64,000 bases of DNA from Nitrospira sp. (GTDB lineage Bacteria > Nitrospirota > Nitrospiria > Nitrospirales > Nitrospiraceae). The translations under genes and the position numbers were made by a program. Of the stretch, positions 8,797 through 17,860 are shown piece after piece. The stretch lies in NCBI GenBank assembly GCA_015709715.1, contig CP054184.1:3457001-3521000 (forward strand), given 5' to 3'. The notes below the pieces were generated by a model that was given only the letters and a program-made list of their open reading frames with translations, did no database searches and was not told the DNA's origin. Position 1 is the stretch's first letter, and the number at the start of each line of letters is the position of its first letter.

Positions 8797-9690
8797 ATGC
8801 AACATCCATTATTGATCGACAGCGAGACGCTGCAGGGACGTCTGGGACAACCGGGGTTGGTCATCCTCGACGTGCGAGGACGGGCCGCCTACGAATTCGG
8901 CGGCCATATCCCCGGTGCGGTCCACTCCACGTGGCATGAATACAGTGATCCGAATGCCGTCGCCAAGGGGCTGCTGGATCCCGATCTCAAGCGGATTGAG
9001 CAGAGGATTCAAGCCCTCGGCATCAATCGGGACAGCGAAGTCGTGATCTATTCGAACCCCTTCGACAACTGGGGCGACGAAGGACGTATGTTCTGGATGC
9101 TGGAGTATCTGGGGCATACGCGGTTGAAGGTGCTGGATGGCGGATGGGTGAAATGGATCAACGAGCGGCGGCCCTTCGAGCACGGCGCGGTACGGACGCC
9201 CCTCGGCAACTTCACCGTGGCGCCGATGGAGTCGGCGATCGTCATGAAGGACGAACTGAAAGCGATCGTGAAGCGACCGCACCCGGACGTCACGATCGTG
9301 GATGCCCGCAGTCTCGAAGAGTACCTTGGAAAGGAAGTGTCGGGGATTCCGAGACCTGGGCACATTCCCGGCGCCGTGCATGTGGCCTGGAGCGGGTTTC
9401 TCAATGCCGATGCCACGGTCAAGGATCTGTCGGCGATCAAGGAGCAACTGGGCCACAAGGGGTTGAATCCGAAGCAGGAAACCGTGTGCTACTGCACGGG
9501 CGGGGTTCGTTCGGCCTGGTTGTATTTCGTGCTGCGCTTGGCGGGTTATGAGCGCCTGCGTAATTATCCCGGTTCCTGGTGGGAGTGGAGTCGGGATTTC
9601 GCCTGCCCCGTGGAGAAGGATTTGACCGCCCTGCAAAAGCTGTTGGGGTTGACCGACGCCCCGCCGCCTCCGGGCATGCGGCCGTCTTGA
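8797..9690 (+). CDS. Sulfurtransferase with two rhodanese domains
   Basis: A 297-residue thiosulfate/3-mercaptopyruvate sulfurtransferase with tandem rhodanese domains. The first (about residues 1-145) starts LVILDVRGRAAYEFGGHIPGAVH and lacks the catalytic Cys, as usual; the second (about 160-285) has VDARSLEEYLG...GHIPGAVH and the catalytic loop CYCTGGVRSAW, where the Cys before TGGVR takes the persulfide. No signal peptide with this start, so probably cytosolic. GAGGA precedes the ATG at 8797; the longer frame from 8713 is not supported. The active-site loop resembles thiosulfate-type more than mercaptopyruvate-type enzymes, but specificity is uncertain. Confidence 0.9.
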   Translation: MQHPLLIDSETLQGRLGQPGLVILDVRGRAAYEFGGHIPGAVHSTWHEYSDPNAVAKGLLDPDLKRIEQRIQALGINRDSEVVIYSNPFDNWGDEGRMFWMLEYLGHTRLKVLDGGWVKWINERRPFEHGAVRTPLGNFTVAPMESAIVMKDELKAIVKRPHPDVTIVDARSLEEYLGKEVSGIPRPGHIPGAVHVAWSGFLNADATVKDLSAIKEQLGHKGLNPKQETVCYCTGGVRSAWLYFVLRLAGYERLRNYPGSWWEWSRDFACPVEKDLTALQKLLGLTDAPPPPGMRPS

Positions 9691-9769
9691 CAGGGTGGCG
9701 AGCCCACTTTATGCTGAGAGACTCTTGCAAGTGATCATGCCGTACACATACTTACAGAGGAGGCAATCC

Positions 9770-10126
9770 ATGCACACCACTATCGGACGGGGAATCGTCG
9801 CGGCCGGGATCATGATGGCGCTCGTCGGAGCGCCGTTGGTCGGGGGCGTGGCCCTCGCCGCCGGCAATAAACATCAGGCGGAAGCCGTGGAACATGCCAA
9901 GGAAGCCGTCGCTCACGGCAAACAAGGCCATGCCGACGCATTGGTGAAACATGCCGAGGCGGCCCTCAAACATGCCGAGGGGGCCATGGCCGAGACGAAG
10001 AATCCCCATGTCGGCGAGGCGATCAAGGGCTTGAAGGACGGCATCGAGCACGGCAAGGCCGGTCATGCCGATGTGGCGACCAAGGCGGTCGAAAACGCCC
10101 TGCCGCATTTGTCCGAAGGGATGTAA
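9770..10126 (+). CDS. smbP: SmbP-like periplasmic metal-binding protein
   Basis: A 118-residue exported protein: a signal peptide of about 30 residues ending VALAAG, then an alpha-helical, His-rich mature part in which short units such as EHAKEAVAHGKQGHADA, KHAEAALKHAEGA and EHGKAGHADV repeat about every 7-10 residues. This is the layout of the small metal-binding protein SmbP first described in Nitrosomonas europaea, which binds several copper ions; size and repeat spacing agree. A role in copper handling in the periplasm is inferred from the family. AGAGGAGG precedes the ATG, and a strong intrinsic terminator follows, so it is probably a single-gene transcript. Confidence 0.85.
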   Translation: MHTTIGRGIVAAGIMMALVGAPLVGGVALAAGNKHQAEAVEHAKEAVAHGKQGHADALVKHAEAALKHAEGAMAETKNPHVGEAIKGLKDGIEHGKAGHADVATKAVENALPHLSEGM

Positions 10127-10158
10127 GGTTCGCGCGGGTGTGACTCCCGTGTACGTCG

Positions 10159-10189
10159 AAACGGGCAGGGCCGTCCCTGCCCGTTTTTA
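10159..10189 (+). terminator. Intrinsic terminator after smbP
   Basis: A perfect 10-bp stem ACGGGCAGGG (10161-10170) / CCCTGCCCGT (10175-10184) with a CCGT loop, followed by a T-run. Placed 33 bases after the smbP stop. Confidence 0.88.
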
Positions 10190-10209
10190 TTTGGGGAAAG
10201 GGCGAACGG

Positions 10210-11001
10210 ATGCGTGTCGGATATCTGCAGTTTGAGCCGGCTTTCGGCGAAGTGGAGCGGAACCTCGATCATGTCGCGGCCTGTCTGGGGTCTGTGGAGG
10301 CCGATCTCATCGTGCTCCCGGAGCTCTTCGCGACCGGGTATCAGTTCCAATCCAAGGACGAAGTGCGGCGTCTGGCGGAATCGGTTCCGGACGGGGCCAC
10401 CACGCGGCGCCTGACGGAGCTTGCAGCCCGTCGCGACTGCACGATTGTAGCGGGGGTGGCGGAGCGGGAGGGGGACGATTGCTTCAATTCGGCCGTGGTG
10501 ATCGGACCGCGGGGCTTCATCGGTTGTTATCGCAAAACTCATCTGTTCTTTGAAGAGACGTTGTTTTTCACCCCGGGCAACAGCGGTTTTCACGTCTGGG
10601 ACATCGGTCTTGCAAAGGTCGGGGTCATGATTTGCTTCGACTGGTATTACCCGGAGGCTGCCCGTACGTTAGCCTTGCAGGGCGCGGAGATCATTGCCCA
10701 TCCCTCCAACCTTGTCTTGCCCAATTGTCCGGATTCGATGGTCACCCGCTGCCTGGAGAACCGTGTGTTCAGCGTCACCGCCAACCGTATCGGTCGTGAA
10801 GCACGAGGCGGGAAGGACCCCTTGACCTTCATCGGCTTGAGTGAAGTCGTGGATCCGCGAGGCCGCATTCTCCATCGCGCCCCCCGCGACTCGGAGGATT
10901 TGTGCGTCGTCGAGATCGACCCGGCATCGGCCAGAAACAAGGCCCTCAATCCTTACAACGACCTCCTCCGGGATCGACGGCCTGCTTTGTATGAAGGGTG
11001 A
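10210..11001 (+). CDS. Nitrilase-superfamily amidohydrolase
   Basis: A 263-residue carbon-nitrogen hydrolase with the full catalytic triad: Glu38 in VLPELFATGY, Lys109 in CYRKTHLFFEE and Cys142 in MICFDWYYPE. The family hydrolyses amides or nitriles through a Cys thioester; the short single-domain form and the FDWYYPEAAR segment resemble omega-amidase or N-carbamoyl-type members more than true nitrilases. Cytosolic. GGGGAAAGGGCGAACGG precedes the ATG. It follows the smbP terminator and lies 63 bases upstream of the AlgH gene on the same strand, probably sharing its transcript. Substrate unknown. Confidence 0.92.
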   Translation: MRVGYLQFEPAFGEVERNLDHVAACLGSVEADLIVLPELFATGYQFQSKDEVRRLAESVPDGATTRRLTELAARRDCTIVAGVAEREGDDCFNSAVVIGPRGFIGCYRKTHLFFEETLFFTPGNSGFHVWDIGLAKVGVMICFDWYYPEAARTLALQGAEIIAHPSNLVLPNCPDSMVTRCLENRVFSVTANRIGREARGGKDPLTFIGLSEVVDPRGRILHRAPRDSEDLCVVEIDPASARNKALNPYNDLLRDRRPALYEG

Positions 11002-11064
11002 ACGGGCGCCAGCCGTTTCCTGCCTCTTCTTGCGTCATCCGTAGGCACGGCGTTAGGATGAAGC

Positions 11065-11625
11065 ATGTCGCTTCCACTTGGAAAAGGAATCTTTTTGGTG
11101 GCCGCGCCGGCGTTGCGCGACCCGAATTTCAGGCAGGCGGTCGTACTCCTCTGCGAACATGGGCCGGAGGGGGCGCTCGGCGTGATCGTCAACCGCCCCA
11201 CCGCGATGTCCATTTCTGAAGCGCTGCCGCAGGTCCCCATCCTCGAAGGTCAGCCGCACGTCCTGTATTCGGGCGGGCCCGTCCAAACGAATCAGGTGAT
11301 GTTGCTGTATCGCGTGAATCAGGCGCCGGAAAACTCGCACCAGGTGTTCGACGGGGTCTGTCTCGGGGGAGATTTGGACATCATGGAGCGGATCCTGACG
11401 ACCCGCGAGCAGAAAGAATCGTTCCGCGCCTACCTGGGGTACTCCGGATGGGGACCGGGCCAGTTGGAGTCGGAAATGCAAACCGGTTCGTGGATTACCC
11501 TCCCGGCCGATCCGGCAATCGTATTCGAGAAGGATTCGTCCCGTATCTGGTCGGATGTCTTTCTGACGCTCGACGAGGCTTCGCGGCATTATGCCGACAT
11601 GCCGATCGATCCTTCCTTGAATTGA
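11065..11625 (+). CDS. algH: YqgE/AlgH family protein (UPF0301)
   Basis: A 186-residue member of the AlgH/YqgE family, recognised by GIFLVAAPALRDPNFRQAVV, GALGVIVNRP, LYSGGPV and YLGYSGWGPGQLESE. The family is widespread and named for a proposed effect on alginate biosynthesis in Pseudomonas; its biochemical function is not established. Length is as expected. TTAGGATGAAGC precedes the ATG. Converges with uvrA, whose stop is 24 bases away. Confidence 0.93.
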   Translation: MSLPLGKGIFLVAAPALRDPNFRQAVVLLCEHGPEGALGVIVNRPTAMSISEALPQVPILEGQPHVLYSGGPVQTNQVMLLYRVNQAPENSHQVFDGVCLGGDLDIMERILTTREQKESFRAYLGYSGWGPGQLESEMQTGSWITLPADPAIVFEKDSSRIWSDVFLTLDEASRHYADMPIDPSLN

Positions 11626-11649
11626 CGGGCCGACCTCATCGGAAGGCCG

Positions 11650-14424
11650 TCAGCGGGTCAGCAACGTTGCCAAAAACCGCCCGGTGTGCGACTGCGCCAC
11701 CTGCGTCACCTGTTCAGGGCGCCCTTCCGCCACAATGTGTCCTCCCGCTTCGCCGCCTTCCGGCCCCAGATCGATGATCCAGTCTGCTGTCTTGATCACG
11801 TCCAGATTGTGTTCCACCACGACCAGCGTGTTGCCGGCATCCACCAACTTGTGCAGCACGGCCAAGAGTTTCTTGATGTCCTCAAGATGGAGCCCGGTGG
11901 TCGGCTCGTCCAGGATGTAGAGGAGTCCCTGCGCCGACGGATCTTTGAGTTCCGCGGCGATCTTGAGCCGCTGGGCTTCGCCGCCGGAGAGGGTTGTGGC
12001 GGCTTGGCCGAGACGGAGATAGCCCAGGCCGATGGTGGACAGCAGGTGGAGCTTCTCGGTCAGTTTGGGAACTCCCGAAAAAAACGCCTGCGCATCGGCC
12101 ACGGTCAGGTTGAGGACGTCGTGGATGGTCTTGCCTCGGTATCGGATGCCCAAGACATTCGGTTTGAAGCGCCGGCCTTCGCATTGTTCGCAGGTCGCAT
12201 AGATGTCTTCAAAAAAGTACATCTCCAGTTTTTCATAGCCGTTCCCCTCACAACGCTCGCAGCGCCCTTCGGCGGAGTTGAAGGAAAAGTGACCGGGCGT
12301 CAAGCCCTGGCGAAGCGCGTCCCGCTCCGCGGCGAAGAGTGCGCGGATGTCGTCGAAGGCCTTCAGGTAGGTGATGGGATTCGAGCGCGGCGTGCGGCCG
12401 ATCGGCTGTTGATCGATGAGGCGCACGCCTTTCAGGTGTTCGAGCCCCTTGATGGCCTGGAATGTTCCCATCGGCAGGGATTCCACGCGGAAGGCCCGAG
12501 CCGCCGCCCGATAGAGGGTGTCTTCCACCAGGGTGCTCTTGCCGGACCCCGACACGCCGGTTACGCAGACCAGCATGTTGAGGGGGATGCGAACCAGCAG
12601 GTTCTTGAGGTTGTGTTCGGCCGCGCCGGCGATGCTGAGGACTTTGCCGTTGCCGGGCCGACGGGACTTGGGTAGCGGAATGCTGGCTTCTCCCCGCAGG
12701 TATCGGGCGGTGATGGCCTGCCGGTCGGCAATGAACCGGTCGCGCGGGGCCGCGCAGACGATGGAACCGCCCTGTTCACCGGAGGCGGGACCCAATTCCA
12801 CGAGGTAATCGGCGGCTTGCATCACCAGGGGATCATGCTCGACCACGACGACGGTGTTGCCGTGGTCGGCAAGGTCGCGCAGGATGTCGGCCAATGTGGC
12901 CGTATCGCGGGCGTGGAGACCGATGGTCGGCTCGTCCAGCACGTAGAGAGTGCCCACGAGGCGTGAGCCGAGTTGGTTGGCGAGGGTGATCCGTTGTGCT
13001 TCCCCGCCGGACAGGGTCTTCGTTTGGCGCGATAGGCTGAGGTATCCCAAGCCCACACGGAGCAGAAAACTCAGCTTGTCGTGCAGCTGGCGCAGAATGT
13101 CCTTGGCGATCTCCGCTTCAAAAGAGGGCAGGGCCAGCTGCTGCACCCAGGCGGCGGCTGCCTCGATGGTCAGATCGTTCAGTTCTACGAAGTCGCGCCC
13201 AGCCAATTTGACGAACCGGGCTTCCGGCTTCAGGCGGCTGCCCAGGCAGGTGGGGCATGGAGCGGGACTGCGATAGCGGCTTAGCAAGACCCGTACGTGC
13301 AGTTTGTAGCGTTTGGTTTCCAGGTACTCGAAATATTGCCGAACTCCCTCCACATCCTTGCCGCCCTCCCAAATGAGGTGCTGCACCTCCGGGGGAAGCG
13401 CCTGAAACGGAGTCGTGAGGTCCACGCCCCGCTTACGCATGGCGAGTAAGAGCTGTTGCTGCCACCAATCGGAGCCGGGTTTGCTCCAGGGTTCCACCGC
13501 GCCGCCTGCAAGGGATCGGCTGCGATCCGGGATGACCAGGTCGCGATCATAGTGCAGGATGTTGCCGAACCCCTTGCATTCGGGGCAGGCTCCGAGGGGA
13601 TGGTTGAACGAAAACAGGAGCGGTCGGAGCGGTTCGAACGTGCGGCCGCAGCCTTGGCAACGAAAGTCCGTGCTATAGGTGCGGACCCCCTGGCCGATGA
13701 TGTCGATCTGACAAAGGCCGTCGGCTTCTCGAAAGGCGGTTTCGATTGCGTCGATGAGGCGGTGGCGGTTATCGGGGCGGAGCACCACCCGGTCCAAGAC
13801 CACCTGCAGCCCGCTCGGCCGGGATGCCGGGAGTGCGGCCTCGTCGTGAAGGTTGAACAGCTCCTCACCGCATCGCAGCCGAGTGAAGCCGCGTTTCAAC
13901 AAGGAATCGATCAATGATCGGTCATGGCCGGGCCCGAGATCCTTTAGCGGGAAGAGCACCATCGCTCGCGCGTCAGGACAGTGAGCGAGCAACTCTTCAG
14001 TCAGTGAGCCGGGATAGTAGCCGCGCGCTTCTTGTTTGCAGGAGGGGCAGACGGGTTTCCCGATCTTGGCGAAGAGCAGCCGAAGCAGATCGGCCAGCTC
14101 GGTCGCGGTGCCCACGGTCGAGCGTGCCGTCCGGACCGGATTTTTCTGTTCGATCGCGATTGCGGGACGGACGTTGGTCAGCCGGTCGACGTCGGGACGG
14201 TTCACCTTATCGAGAAACATGCGCGCATAGGTCGAGAGCGATTCCACATAGCGCCACTGCCCCTCCGCGAACAACGTATCGAAGGCCAGCGATGATTTGC
14301 CGGATCCCGAAAGCCCCGTGATCGCCGTCACCCGGTCGTGTGGAATCCGCAGCGAGATGTTCTTGAGATTGTTTTGGCGCGCGCCTTCGATGATGAGGTC
14401 GTGAGACGGTTTCTTGGCGGGCAT
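11650..14424 (-). CDS. uvrA: Excinuclease ABC subunit A
   Basis: DNA damage-recognition ATPase of nucleotide excision repair, 924 residues. Two ABC ATPase modules are complete: Walker [20 protein letters not shown], signature LSGGEAQRI and [12 protein letters not shown] in the first, and [30 protein letters not shown] and LDEPTTGLH in the second. Zinc-finger Cys pairs are present ([32 protein letters not shown]). Start taken at [15 protein letters not shown], where family similarity begins; upstream in-frame starts to 14580 exist and one has GAAGGAG well placed for a slightly longer form, so the N-terminus is uncertain. Probably transcribed alone. Confidence 0.95.
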   Translation of the reverse strand: MPAKKPSHDLIIEGARQNNLKNISLRIPHDRVTAITGLSGSGKSSLAFDTLFAEGQWRYVESLSTYARMFLDKVNRPDVDRLTNVRPAIAIEQKNPVRTARSTVGTATELADLLRLLFAKIGKPVCPSCKQEARGYYPGSLTEELLAHCPDARAMVLFPLKDLGPGHDRSLIDSLLKRGFTRLRCGEELFNLHDEAALPASRPSGLQVVLDRVVLRPDNRHRLIDAIETAFREADGLCQIDIIGQGVRTYSTDFRCQGCGRTFEPLRPLLFSFNHPLGACPECKGFGNILHYDRDLVIPDRSRSLAGGAVEPWSKPGSDWWQQQLLLAMRKRGVDLTTPFQALPPEVQHLIWEGGKDVEGVRQYFEYLETKRYKLHVRVLLSRYRSPAPCPTCLGSRLKPEARFVKLAGRDFVELNDLTIEAAAAWVQQLALPSFEAEIAKDILRQLHDKLSFLLRVGLGYLSLSRQTKTLSGGEAQRITLANQLGSRLVGTLYVLDEPTIGLHARDTATLADILRDLADHGNTVVVVEHDPLVMQAADYLVELGPASGEQGGSIVCAAPRDRFIADRQAITARYLRGEASIPLPKSRRPGNGKVLSIAGAAEHNLKNLLVRIPLNMLVCVTGVSGSGKSTLVEDTLYRAAARAFRVESLPMGTFQAIKGLEHLKGVRLIDQQPIGRTPRSNPITYLKAFDDIRALFAAERDALRQGLTPGHFSFNSAEGRCERCEGNGYEKLEMYFFEDIYATCEQCEGRRFKPNVLGIRYRGKTIHDVLNLTVADAQAFFSGVPKLTEKLHLLSTIGLGYLRLGQAATTLSGGEAQRLKIAAELKDPSAQGLLYILDEPTTGLHLEDIKKLLAVLHKLVDAGNTLVVVEHNLDVIKTADWIIDLGPEGGEAGGHIVAEGRPEQVTQVAQSHTGRFLATLLTR

Positions 14425-14850
14425 ACGTTGAACCACCCGGAGAACTCCTTCAAGGGAAAGACCGGACATCGTAACAAGCTCGGGAATGGTCTGCAATTCG
14501 GGGCGAGAGGAAGGAAGGGCGAGGCGCTGTGACCGGTGGAGGTGAATTCGTAGAATGTCGCGTTGCCTTTTTCTGATCAAACATCACTTCAACTCACCAG
14601 ACGTCAGGTCTACCTGATGCGGCCAGACATTGTTCGATGCTCGCCGCTTGGTTTCAAAGGCACATCATCGACTACAGGTCAGCCCGCGCTCTTTGACGTC
14701 TCTGAGCAGCTCCCGCCGTTCGTCGTTCAGCTAAGCACAAGCTGAGTAGGCGTACATTTCCAATCATCGTGCGCAGCCGAAGAACCTGGTAACATGTTAC
14801 ACGCGCATGTGGTAGCGTGAGACTAGAAGACAGTGGAAAGAGAAAATCCT
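14425..14850. other. Intergenic region between uvrA and the antitoxin gene
   Basis: Divergent control region of 426 bases. Besides a possible uvrA N-terminal extension and a 12-bp palindrome at 14789 near the antitoxin gene, I see no gene and no recognisable LexA box. Confidence 0.5.
14789..14800. promoter_or_regulatory. Perfect palindrome, candidate antitoxin operator
   Basis: GTAACATGTTAC is a perfect 12-bp palindrome 50 bases upstream of the MazE-like antitoxin start. Toxin-antitoxin operons are usually autoregulated through palindromes placed like this. No other evidence. Confidence 0.4.
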
Positions 14851-15072
14851 ATGTCCTCCGAGACACACCTGACTCCGAAAGAAAAACAGAGCCGTTATCG
14901 AAGCCGGTTGCGCCAAAAGGGTTTGCGGCCGGTGCAGATCTGGGTTCCGGACACCCGGGCTGCCGGATTTGCGGCTGAATGCCGCCGGCAGGCGCGCCTT
15001 GCGGCACGGTCTGCACAGGAAAAACCCGTTCTTGACTTCGTCTCACAGATCGCTGACTGGGATAACGGATGA
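14851..15072 (+). CDS. MazE-like antitoxin (DUF3018)
   Basis: A 73-residue antitoxin of the DUF3018/MazE-like group, recognised by RYRSRLRQKGLRPVQIWVPD, AAGFAAECRRQARLA and the acidic tail DFVSQIADWDNG that binds the toxin. Its TGA stop overlaps the ATG of the following mazF remnant (ATGA), the coupling normal for this TA type. The start at 14851 is preceded by GGAAAGAG; an ATG 18 bases upstream is possible. Intact, although its toxin partner is broken, so it may persist as an orphan antitoxin. Confidence 0.82.
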   Translation: MSSETHLTPKEKQSRYRSRLRQKGLRPVQIWVPDTRAAGFAAECRRQARLAARSAQEKPVLDFVSQIADWDNG

Positions 15073-15394
15073 AACGCGGCGATCTTGTCGCGGTCGCTGC
15101 CAAGGGCCACTATAGCGGAAAACCGAGGCCCGCCCTTGTCCTGCAATCCGATCTCTTCTCTGCGCTTGGGAACGTGACGATTTGCTCCTGACGACCGAGT
15201 TTCTTGATGCGCCCCTGTTTCGCCTTTCCGTTGAGCCCTCGCCTAAGAATGGCCTCAAGTAGCCTTCGCAGATTATGATCGATAAGATTGTGACCGTTCC
15301 TCATGACGCCATTGGTGCCCGCATCGGCTCGCTCGATCACGAGGTGATGGCCCGCGTCGACCGCTCCCTGGCCGTATTTCTCGGAATCGTCTGA
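15069..15394 (+). pseudogene. MazF/PemK toxin, frameshifted and interrupted
   Basis: Remnant of the endoribonuclease toxin paired with the preceding antitoxin. The frame opens MKRGDLVAVAAKGHYSGKP..., has the PRPALVLQSD motif and ends at TGA 15189-15191 after 40 residues. One base earlier in phase, the same family continues: LLTTEFLDAPLFRLSVEPS, then PKNGLK, an in-frame TAG at 15260-15262, and PSQIMIDKIVTVPHD...LAVFLGIV to TGA 15392-15394. A single-base loss near 15185 and one nonsense codon therefore explain the break. A toxin this short would lack half the fold, so it should be inactive. Confidence 0.8.
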
Positions 15395-15400
15395 CGCAGT

Positions 15401-15526
15401 GGCGGCCAAGCGCTTCAGGGGGGCTTGCTCCAGAACGGCACGACTCGGCTCGATTTCCGTCCATTCCGCTGCCAACGCCGTAAGGACAGTCCGGGCCTGC
15501 TCTTCTTCCTTGGTGGTGGCCCTCGA
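15401..15526 (-). pseudogene. Possible PIN-domain (VapC) toxin fragment
   Basis: On the minus strand one frame reads [20 protein letters not shown] then [13 protein letters not shown], which resembles the helix and W-x-x-I-E-P strand in the middle of VapC PIN domains. An in-frame stop lies just upstream at 15527-15529 and the similarity ends where the antisense of mazF begins, so only about 34 residues remain. The catalytic Asp residues are not in this piece. Low-confidence relic. Confidence 0.33.
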
Positions 15527-15655
15527 TTAACAACGTGTAATTCTGCACAGGAGACGCTTCCCGAGCGGCGAGTTTTCGCTCCCTTCGATGGCCTCGTTGA
15601 GGGGACAATGGGACACGGATCGAGCCAGATCACCACGGCAGAAGCCGGCCAGCTC

Positions 15656-15790
15656 AAAATCGTGATCCTCTATCATGACGGCAAGGGCGCGAAAGACCGG
15701 ATCACGATGCTGCCGGAATCGCTCAAGGCCCCACTTCGTGACCACCTCACGCGGGTCAGGGTCGTTCACCAACGAGATCTCGCCGACGGG
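15656..15790 (+). pseudogene. Tyrosine-recombinase fragment, integron-integrase-like
   Basis: About 45 codons resemble the central part of integron integrases: [20 protein letters not shown] followed by [13 protein letters not shown]. The G-K-G-x-K-D-R-x-x-x-L-P block and the H-x-R-D-L-A-x-G segment are typical of IntI. Neither the N-terminal half nor the catalytic R...HxxR...Y region is present, so this is a broken piece. It lies about 220 bases before a cassette-type gene that ends in an attC-like site. Confidence 0.6.
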
Positions 15791-15939
15791 TGTCCGCAGT
15801 CCGCTGGACGGGATGTGAACCCATTCACGGAACGAGTGTGATGCCGATCGGCATAAGAACCTAGGAAGCACGGGCATACGGTTGCAACTCGTGGAACCAA
15901 CGACACAAATCGCGTATAGTCCGTGAACGTTCGTCGCGT

Positions 15940-15962
15940 ATTATGCGGATTGAAATTGCCGG
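15940..15962. other. Imperfect palindrome upstream of the cassette gene
   Basis: Around TCGCGTATTATGCGGATT, 45-65 bases before the ATG at 16007, there is an imperfect palindrome (CGCGTATTATGCG). It may be part of a promoter or a recombination site carried by the island. No function can be assigned. Confidence 0.25.
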
Positions 15963-16006
15963 TGCCGTGAGGCGGCGAGTCAGCCGCCGGCGGCACTTCC
16001 ACAGCC

Positions 16007-16579
16007 ATGAAGACGCAGTACTATATCGCAACAAGCCTTGACGGCTTCATCGCAACAGAAGACGACTCGCTGGACTGGCTGTTCCCGCTTGGAGACGTCA
16101 ACGACACCAGCTATCCTGCCTTCATTGCCGATGTGGGTGCCCTGGCTATGGGCTCTGCGACGTATCTGTGGATGGTGCGCCACGCTGCGAAGGTTGCGGA
16201 GCAGACTGGTTCGCCATGGCCCTACACACAGCCCACTTGGGTGTTCTCTCACCGCACGTTGCCTTCCATCAAGGGTGCGGACGTCCGTTTCGTTCAAGGG
16301 GATGTTCGTCCCGTCCACAAGGAGATGGCTCGCGCTGCGGCATCCAAGAATGTCTGGGTCGTCGGCGGCGGAGATCTCGCCGCTCAGTTCTTCGACGCAG
16401 GGCTTCTCGATGAAGCCATCATCCAGGTGGCTTCGGTCACCCTGGGGAAAGGCAAGCAGCTCTTCCCGCGTCGCGTCACGAGTCCGCCCTGGAAGCTCAT
16501 GTCTGTTCGCCAGGTTGGGGCAGGCTTTGCGGAGCTACGCTATGAACTCCCAGGTCGGCAGGTCACAGGCAACGCTTAA
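16007..16579 (+). CDS. Dihydrofolate-reductase/RibD_C-family protein in a gene cassette
   Basis: A 190-residue protein with the RibD C-terminal (DHFR-like) fold: MKTQYYIATSLDGFIATEDD at the N-terminus, GALAMGSATYLWM, and the NADPH-binding VWVVGGGDLAAQFFDAGLLDE followed by VTLGKGKQLFP. Such proteins reduce unknown pterin- or pyrimidine-like substrates; some relatives on mobile elements are trimethoprim-insensitive DHFRs, but this subgroup is not DfrA. The TAA stop is embedded in the first core site of an attC, the usual end of an integron gene cassette. No clear ribosome-binding site is seen before the ATG. Confidence 0.85.
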   Translation: MKTQYYIATSLDGFIATEDDSLDWLFPLGDVNDTSYPAFIADVGALAMGSATYLWMVRHAAKVAEQTGSPWPYTQPTWVFSHRTLPSIKGADVRFVQGDVRPVHKEMARAAASKNVWVVGGGDLAAQFFDAGLLDEAIIQVASVTLGKGKQLFPRRVTSPPWKLMSVRQVGAGFAELRYELPGRQVTGNA

Positions 16580-16653
16580 CCCTCTCTCAACACGCGACCT
16601 CTGCAGCGGGCAAGTCGGCCCACCCTCCGGGCGCGTGAGCTCGAACGTTAGAC
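16574..16653 (+). repeat. Integron attC recombination site
   Basis: Starts with the inverse core GCTTAAC (16574-16580, fits RYYYAAC) and ends with the core GTTAGAC (16647-16653, fits GTTRRRY), 80 bases in all. Inside, CACGCG (16591-16596) can pair with CGCGTG close to the other end, giving the imperfect fold-back of an attC. It overlaps the stop codon of the preceding gene. Confidence 0.68.
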
Positions 16654-16700
16654 CCCCAATGGGGGATCGATGACTTCATCCGGGAACGGCCCAGATTCTA

Positions 16701-16719
16701 GGGAAGGTCTGATTTATTC
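16701..16719 (+). repeat. Left terminal inverted repeat of the IS
   Basis: GGGAAGGTCTGATTTATTC; pairs with the right end in 17 of 19 positions. Confidence 0.88.
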
Positions 16720-16771
16720 TCTTTGCATGATGTGCTAAGGGTAGCGCAGCACTGAACTGGAGGCGTGCCCC

Positions 16772-17728
16772 ATGCAGCAACAGACGTTTGCCGAAGTCTC
16801 GTTTGAACAGTATCGCAAGCCCACCCGCCGGGAGCAGTTTCTCAACGAGATGAACCAGGTTGTTCCATGGGCGGAATTGGTAGCGGCGATCGAGCCGGTC
16901 TACCCCAAGGCCGAGGGCCCAGGGCGTCCGCCCGTGGGTGTCGAACGCATGTTGCGCCTCCATTGTCTGCAACAGTGGTTTAACCTGTCGGACCCGGCGG
17001 TGGAGGAAGCGCTGTACGACTCACACGCCATGCGGCAGTTCGTGGGGATTGATCTGGGCCGCGAGCCCGTACCGGATGAAACCACCATCTGTAAGTTTCG
17101 GCATCTGCTGGAAGCCCACCACTTGGGCGCACAGCTCTTTGCGCGGATCGGCGCGTATCTGGCTGCCCACGGGCTGAAGGTCAGCCGGGGCACGATCGTG
17201 GATGCCACGATCATCAATGCGCCCAGTTCGACGAAGAATCGCCAGAAAGAGCGAGATCCGGAGATGCATCAGACCAAGAAGGGGAACCAGTGGTATTTCG
17301 GCATGAAGGCGCATATTGGAGTGGACAGCCGGACGAAGCTGGTTCACTCAGTGGCGGCCACGGCGGCGAATGTCCATGACAGCCAGGTGTTGCCGGAGTT
17401 GCTGCATGGACAGGAGACACGAGTATGGGGCGATGCCGCCTATAGCGGGCAACGCGACATGATTCAGCACCATGCTCCCCATGCCAAGAGCTTCGTCCAG
17501 ACGAAAGCCCATCGCCATCGGCCCTTGAGCGAGACGGAGCGGGCCCGCAATCGGACGAAGTCGAAGGTTCGTGCCAAAGTCGAGCATGTGTTCTTGGTGA
17601 TCAAGCGGATCTTCGGGTGGGCCAAAGTGCGGTACCGGGGGCTCGCGAAGAATGCGCACTGGTTGTCTATCAGTTGCGGCTTGGCGAATCTGTATGTAGC
17701 ACGCCGGCACTTGCTGGCGGCAGCCTAG
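16772..17728 (+). CDS. IS5-family transposase
   Basis: A 318-residue DDE transposase. The N-terminal DUF772-type region (RPPVGVERMLRLHCLQQWFN...PDETTICKFRHLLE) is followed by the catalytic domain: the first Asp in GTIVDATIINAPSS, the second in WGDAAYSGQRD and the Glu in KVEHVFLVIKRIFGW, with the Y-(2)-R-(3)-E-like spacing AKVRYRGLAKN after it. Length is full for the family. CTGGAGGCG precedes the ATG. It occupies most of the element, leaving 132 bases of non-coding sequence before the right end. Confidence 0.95.
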   Translation: MQQQTFAEVSFEQYRKPTRREQFLNEMNQVVPWAELVAAIEPVYPKAEGPGRPPVGVERMLRLHCLQQWFNLSDPAVEEALYDSHAMRQFVGIDLGREPVPDETTICKFRHLLEAHHLGAQLFARIGAYLAAHGLKVSRGTIVDATIINAPSSTKNRQKERDPEMHQTKKGNQWYFGMKAHIGVDSRTKLVHSVAATAANVHDSQVLPELLHGQETRVWGDAAYSGQRDMIQHHAPHAKSFVQTKAHRHRPLSETERARNRTKSKVRAKVEHVFLVIKRIFGWAKVRYRGLAKNAHWLSISCGLANLYVARRHLLAAA

Positions 17729-17860
17729 CGGACGGGGGTGCGAACGGGGCGCGGGCCGCCTGACGGCGGAGGAATCCGAGAAAGGCGCTCTCGGACCAGC
17801 GGGTTCCCAGCTGATGGCCCGTCTTGATCCACCGAGAAACAGATTGCTTCGTGGAAACGC

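Noticed and set aside
11686-12675. 329-codon plus-strand frame opposite uvrA
   Set aside because: Antisense shadow; uvrA is complete and conserved on the other strand.
15110-15475. Minus-strand frame across the mazF remnant as a gene
   Set aside because: Most of it is the antisense of mazF; only the distal part resembles a PIN fragment, which is reported separately.
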